DNA of 9,015 nucleotides from Muribaculaceae bacterium (GTDB lineage: Bacteria > Bacteroidota > Bacteroidia > Bacteroidales > Muribaculaceae): positions 1 to 9,015 of the forward strand of contig JAHHQT010000076.1 of the NCBI GenBank assembly GCA_020026215.1, given 5' to 3'. The stretch's first letter is position 1, and each line of letters starts with the position of its first letter. The notes under the pieces are model-generated. The model had not been told where the DNA came from. It did not search any database and saw only the letters and a program-made list of their open reading frames with translations. The position numbers and the translations under genes were made by a program. Below are positions 5,765 through 9,015 of the stretch, piece by piece.

Positions 5765-7003
5765 ATGAAAAAAATAATCACAACTTTGGTCGGGGCTTTT
5801 TGCCTGGCTTTGTTTTGTGGATGCGCTGAAGACCATGAATTGTCATCCCATTTGATGAAAGCATCGTTGTTTGAGGTAATTAATGGTCAAATGACGGTGG
5901 AAAGGTTGAACTCCATTGCCTCGTCAGCTGAGCGAGATTCTAACTTTTTTGTCATTACCCATGTTTCGGATGCTCATTTCTCTGACTATTCCGACGGTAA
6001 TAATATTTCCTTTTCCCGCAGTACAAACTTAGGTCAGGCGGTGGCTTTTGCCAATCGTGACGATGTGGGAGCTGATGCTATGGTGCATACGGGTGATATG
6101 ATTAACAATAGTTCGAGCACTTCGCGCGATGAGGCGTTGAAACTCTTACGCAAGTTTGTCGATGTGCTTTATGAGAACAATAATGTGCCTACTTTCTTTG
6201 TGAACGGAAACCATGACTCGAATAGAATGAGCCACAATCCAAACAAATATGTGTATTCTACCATGATATATTCGCTGTTGCCCATCTCTTTACGAGCCAA
6301 AATGAAGACCGATGACAGTCGATGTATGTATTTCTATTATGATGTTCCCGGACCAAAGGACCAGGTGTTCCGCTTTATCGGTTTGGATATGTGTGACGAC
6401 ACGGATGATGACAATTACGATACCCAGCACTGGGCATACTATTCTCAAAAGCAAATTGATTGGTTGACAAATGTAGCTTTGAAGGAAGGTATGACAGAAA
6501 ATCACTATGTCATCATATTGAACCATTTCGCCTTTTGTCCTACAGGAGATGCCTATGAAACCTATTTGAACTGCAGTTATTATGTGCATTCATGGAAAAT
6601 GATTCCCGAAATTGTTGAGGCTTATCGTATGCGTAAATCTTTGACCAAGACCTATGCTCATAATCTCGGTGGCAAGGATATGGAAGTTAATGCCGATTTT
6701 ACGGATGCGAAGGGTACTTTTGTCTGCCACTTGGCAGGGCACAATCATACACAGCAGCAGTTTGATGTGGAAGGTTTGGATTTTGAAGCTCCGAATTTAC
6801 CCAAACAGCACATGATATTGTGCACCAATATGTCGCCGTCGGAAAAATGTTATGACTACAATATAGTGGAGCGTGTACCCTATAGCTTGTCGAGTAATGC
6901 TTTTAATGTATATATGGTTGATGCAGAGCATAGAACTGTGCACATGACCTATTTTGGCGCCTATGACCATACGAAACCATTGATTGATAAATTTGAATTC
7001 TGA
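5765..7003 (+). CDS. Lipid-anchored calcineurin-like metallophosphoesterase
   Basis: This encodes 412 residues. A lipoprotein signal peptide ends in LFCGC with lipidated Cys 20, followed by AEDHE; the acidic residues may help surface export, but less clearly than in the 1332 protein. The calcineurin-like fold is supported by all metal-ligand motifs in order: DAH (69-71, in SDAHFSD), GD (110-111, in HTGDMINN), GNHD (148-151), NH (253-254, in ILNHF) and GHNH (325-328). These should bind a two-metal centre that hydrolyses phosphomonoesters or diesters; the substrate cannot be told from sequence. An acidic run DDTDDDNYD (211-219) is unusual and sits between GNHD and NH. The gene is divergent from the GHL10 hydrolase across about 190 bases and lies 56 bases upstream of the small lipoprotein at 7060, with no terminator seen between, so read-through is possible. 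The ATG follows a non-SD leader. Confidence 0.88.
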   Translation: MKKIITTLVGAFCLALFCGCAEDHELSSHLMKASLFEVINGQMTVERLNSIASSAERDSNFFVITHVSDAHFSDYSDGNNISFSRSTNLGQAVAFANRDDVGADAMVHTGDMINNSSSTSRDEALKLLRKFVDVLYENNNVPTFFVNGNHDSNRMSHNPNKYVYSTMIYSLLPISLRAKMKTDDSRCMYFYYDVPGPKDQVFRFIGLDMCDDTDDDNYDTQHWAYYSQKQIDWLTNVALKEGMTENHYVIILNHFAFCPTGDAYETYLNCSYYVHSWKMIPEIVEAYRMRKSLTKTYAHNLGGKDMEVNADFTDAKGTFVCHLAGHNHTQQQFDVEGLDFEAPNLPKQHMILCTNMSPSEKCYDYNIVERVPYSLSSNAFNVYMVDAEHRTVHMTYFGAYDHTKPLIDKFEF

Positions 7004-7004
7004 T

Positions 7005-7036
7005 TTTAGGAATTTGTGCAGATTTTATTATCTTCG
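7005..7036 (+). promoter_or_regulatory. Weak possible promoter for the 7060 gene and rnz
   Basis: TTTA (7005-7008), 20 bases, then TATCTTCG (7029-7036): one mismatch to the Bacteroidetes consensus in each element at the expected spacing. Transcription would start near 7042, giving a short leader before the ATG at 7060. The operon might instead be transcribed from further upstream. Confidence 0.3.
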
Positions 7037-7059
7037 TAACCAAATAAAGTTTTTAAAAT

Positions 7060-7536
7060 ATGAGAAATTTTAGATTGTTTATTGCAATGGCTGTTTTGGT
7101 TCTTCTAACCGGTTGTGGTGCAAAAAAATCGGTCACAGCGACAGAAAATGGAACTGCAATTGAAGAGGTAAAGTTTGAACAGGCTTTCCGATATTTCTTG
7201 AAGAATGGAGAGACTTGTGAGAATCCGAAAATTACTACTCAGGAAGAATTTAGTAAAAAATTCGGTATGGCTACTGTTATGGGCAAAAACGGACAACCAA
7301 CCATTGTCGATTTCGACAAGCAGTTTGTGATTGCCGTGACCTATCCCGAAACCAATAATGAGGTGCGCATGTCTCCAATTTCTTTGCAAAGGAATGCCAA
7401 AGGTGATTTGACATTTATTTATGAGGCGTTGAAAGTGCGTGAATTGAAATATACCACCAAACCTTGTCTGATTATCATTGTGGATAAGAAAGACAATACG
7501 GGTGAGGTCTTCTTGAAAGAGACGGTGTTGATGTAA
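7060..7536 (+). CDS. Small lipoprotein with PrcB-like C-terminal part
   Basis: This encodes 158 residues. The signal peptide ends in lipobox LTGC with Cys 19, followed by GAKKS. The lack of acidic residues after the Cys points to retention on the periplasmic side. Residues 57-155 have the layout of a PrcB-like domain: KITTQEEFSKKFG, an IVDFDKQFVIAV strand (82-93), a mid-domain strand pair, and YTTKPCLIIIVDKK (131-144) near the end. This resemblance is from memory of the family pattern and is moderate at best. The function is unknown; PrcB was described as a component of a Treponema protease complex, but no protease gene is in the window. The stop codon lies 7 bases before the rnz start, so the two genes are very likely cotranscribed. 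A long open frame on the opposite strand (7105-7725) is a shadow. Confidence 0.8.
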   Translation: MRNFRLFIAMAVLVLLTGCGAKKSVTATENGTAIEEVKFEQAFRYFLKNGETCENPKITTQEEFSKKFGMATVMGKNGQPTIVDFDKQFVIAVTYPETNNEVRMSPISLQRNAKGDLTFIYEALKVRELKYTTKPCLIIIVDKKDNTGEVFLKETVLM

Positions 7537-7543
7537 TAAGTTT

Positions 7544-8449
7544 ATGGACGTATTTAAAGTAAGTATATTGGGTTGTGGCTCGGCAAAACCGACATTGAGA
7601 CACAATCCGTCTGCACAAATTGTCAATTTCCGTGACAATCTTTTCTTGGTGGATTGCGGTGAAGGGACACAACTGCAAATGTTGAAAATGAAGGTGAAGG
7701 TAAATCGTATGCACCACATTTTCATCAGCCATTTGCATGGCGATCATTGCTATGGTTTGCCCGGACTTTTATCCACCTTGGGGTTGATGGGGGCGCAAGG
7801 CTCAATCACCATCCACTTGCCAAAGGGCGGAATGGAACTGTTCAAGCCTTTGACTGACTTTGCCGTACACAACATGGATATTATCTATGAGCCATACGAA
7901 TATGGCAATCATGTAATCTATGAGGACAAGTCGCTGATAGTAAACACGATGCCTTTGAAGCACCGTATGGAGTGTGTGGGATTTGTTTTCCGTGAAAAAC
8001 CACAGCCACGACACATAATCCGTGAAATGGTCGATTTTCACAAAGTGCCTATCCGTTGCATGAAAGACATTAAGGATGGCGCTGATTTCGTGAAGGAAGA
8101 TGGAACAGTAGTGCCAAATGAGGTGTTGACTAAACCTGCGGACAAGCCTCGAGTATATGCTTACATTTCAGATACATTGCCATTAAAAGCGGTATCAAGT
8201 GAAGTGAAGGGGGCTGACCTGTTGTATCACGAAGCTACATTTGGGAATGCTGATGCTCCTCGCGCACAGGAAACCTGTCATAGCACTGCTCTGCAAGCGG
8301 CAACCGTTGCCAAGAATGCAGAGGTAAAACGCTTGATAATCGGTCATTATTCTTCACGCTACAAGGAAGAACAAGATCTGCTGAAAGAGGCGCAGACTGT
8401 CTTTCCGAACACAGTCCTGGCTGATGAAGGCTTGACTTTTGATGTCTAA
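7544..8449 (+). CDS. rnz: Ribonuclease Z (tRNA 3' endonuclease)
   Basis: This encodes 301 residues, the normal length for a bacterial short-form RNase Z. It is a metallo-beta-lactamase-fold cytoplasmic endonuclease that cleaves pre-tRNA after the discriminator base. The zinc ligands are all visible: HLHGDH (63-68, giving H63, H65, D67, H68), H140 in PLKH, D210 in SDT and H268 in GHYSSR; these positions nearly coincide with those of B. subtilis RNase Z. Other hallmarks are LGCGSAKPT near the start, NLFLVDCGEGTQLQ (32-45), the HEATF motif (229-233) and the region around 145-200 that carries the tRNA-binding arm. The start ATG 7 bases after the upstream lipoprotein gene implies cotranscription. 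The stop at 8447-8449 is 2 bases from the convergent HRDC gene, and no intrinsic terminator is visible between them. Confidence 0.97.
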   Translation: MDVFKVSILGCGSAKPTLRHNPSAQIVNFRDNLFLVDCGEGTQLQMLKMKVKVNRMHHIFISHLHGDHCYGLPGLLSTLGLMGAQGSITIHLPKGGMELFKPLTDFAVHNMDIIYEPYEYGNHVIYEDKSLIVNTMPLKHRMECVGFVFREKPQPRHIIREMVDFHKVPIRCMKDIKDGADFVKEDGTVVPNEVLTKPADKPRVYAYISDTLPLKAVSSEVKGADLLYHEATFGNADAPRAQETCHSTALQAATVAKNAEVKRLIIGHYSSRYKEEQDLLKEAQTVFPNTVLADEGLTFDV

Positions 8450-8451
8450 GA

Positions 8452-9015
8452 TTAACGGATTAATTCGATAGAGAAAAATTCATTGGCGTACCCGGTTAGC
8501 TGGCGTTCGCCTTTGATTTTTTCAGCCTTGTTGTAACGGTCTTCAAAAGGCTTTTTGTTCACCAAGAATTTTGCATTGACCAATAGGGGCAAAAGTTTAT
8601 TTGCTGATTCAAAATTGTCATCAAACAAACTACCCAAACCAAAGGAGCTCGGATTTTTGATACACTTGAATAGGTCGGTAAAAGGTATCAGCCATTTGAA
8701 ACTTTCATAATTCTTGCTTTTCGCAAAGCTCAGATTCAATGAAATTTTGTCGGGATTCTGCACCGAACGCATGGTGCGGCAACTGGTGCATGAAATTTCC
8801 ATACAAGAGCCTTGTGCCGTTTGGATATAGGCGGTAATGATGGAAAGAATTTCATCAGAATACTCATTTGGGCGTTTCTTCCCGAATTTAGGCATGGCAT
8901 TCAGTTCTGGTTTGTTGAGGGGTAATTTCTCGGCAATGGCAAGAATTGTCTCAATCCGCAAAATCTGATTTTCATCTTTTCCTTGCTCAATAGCCTTTCG
9001 TTTTCGCCATTCAAA
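8452..9015 (-). CDS. C-terminal part of an HRDC-domain protein (5' end outside window)
   Basis: The reading frame stays open from the TAA at 8452-8454 to the window edge, giving 187 codons; the TTG at 8961 is an internal Leu codon, not a start. Visible residues 1-65 match an HRDC domain: FEWRKRKAIEQG, then ILAIAEKLPLNKPELNAMP, FGKKRPNEYSDEIL and ITAYI, the usual pattern of P-x4-EL, FGxxK and YxxEIL. HRDC is a helical nucleic-acid-binding domain normally at the C-terminus of helicases (RecQ, some PIF1/UvrD-like) or RNase D, so a helicase or nuclease upstream is likely but unseen. Residues 66-187 form an extension I do not recognise, with a cysteine cluster C71-x4-C76-x2-C79 and later basic stretches. 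The gene converges on rnz with a 2-base gap. Confidence 0.8.
   Translation of the reverse strand, partial: FEWRKRKAIEQGKDENQILRIETILAIAEKLPLNKPELNAMPKFGKKRPNEYSDEILSIITAYIQTAQGSCMEISCTSCRTMRSVQNPDKISLNLSFAKSKNYESFKWLIPFTDLFKCIKNPSSFGLGSLFDDNFESANKLLPLLVNAKFLVNKKPFEDRYNKAEKIKGERQLTGYANEFFSIELIR

Noticed and set aside
7105..7725. 206-residue open frame on the minus strand
   Set aside because: It is antisense to the lipoprotein and rnz genes, crosses both, and shows no domain or start context.
8451..8464. ATTAA/TTAAT hairpin between rnz and the HRDC gene as a terminator
   Set aside because: Five A/T pairs only, no T-run on either strand, and mostly inside the HRDC coding sequence.
1..9015. CRISPR array, tRNA or rRNA genes, insertion sequences with transposase
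   Set aside because: No spaced direct repeats, cloverleaf or rRNA-like sequence, and no transposase motifs were found in any frame.

Overview
The window looks like a chromosomal segment of a Bacteroidales bacterium (Bacteroides/Prevotella-like). This rests on promoter elements close to the Bacteroidetes consensus (TTTG about 20 bases upstream of TAnnTTTG), A-rich leaders without Shine-Dalgarno sequences, several lipoproteins (one with a surface-export signal of the SDDxx type), and a secreted hydrolase ending in a domain like the type IX secretion (T9SS) C-terminal sorting signal.

Layout. (1) 1-1004: very A/T-rich coding remnant, open at the left edge, of a DUF2971 protein with a helical, TPR-like N-terminal part. 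Two separate -1 frame changes break it: one at an A7 run that is a formal slippery heptamer (379-385), one near 907-927. (2) 1005-1331: a non-coding region with a good Bacteroidetes-type promoter, a hairpin plus T-run, and a nested inverted-repeat element (1120-1272) whose helices can form a pseudoknot or compete with one another. This is the least explained part of the window. (3) 1332-1733: small lipoprotein of unknown function, probably surface-exposed. (4) 1761-1795: 15-bp bidirectional terminator between convergent genes. (5) 1819-5571 (minus): large secreted GHL10/DUF187 (YddW/DigH-like) glycosyl hydrolase with FN3-like repeats, a beta-propeller-like region and a C-terminal sorting domain. 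(6) 5765-7003: lipid-anchored calcineurin-like metallophosphoesterase, divergent from the hydrolase. (7) 7060-7536: small lipoprotein with a PrcB-like C-terminal part. (8) 7544-8449: RNase Z (rnz), 7 bases behind it. (9) 8452-9015 (minus): C-terminal end of an HRDC-domain protein with an unfamiliar cysteine-containing tail, convergent with rnz and separated by only 2 bases.

The hydrolase and phosphoesterase share a divergent control region and are both envelope or surface enzymes, so they may act together on extracellular material; this is inference. The small lipoprotein and rnz are probably one transcription unit, with rnz doing housekeeping tRNA 3'-end maturation. The left third (1-1331) is accessory in character: A/T-rich, with a broken gene and a structured non-coding element. 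No complete new multi-gene system is visible. The strongest candidate for something undescribed is the structured element at about 1036-1275.
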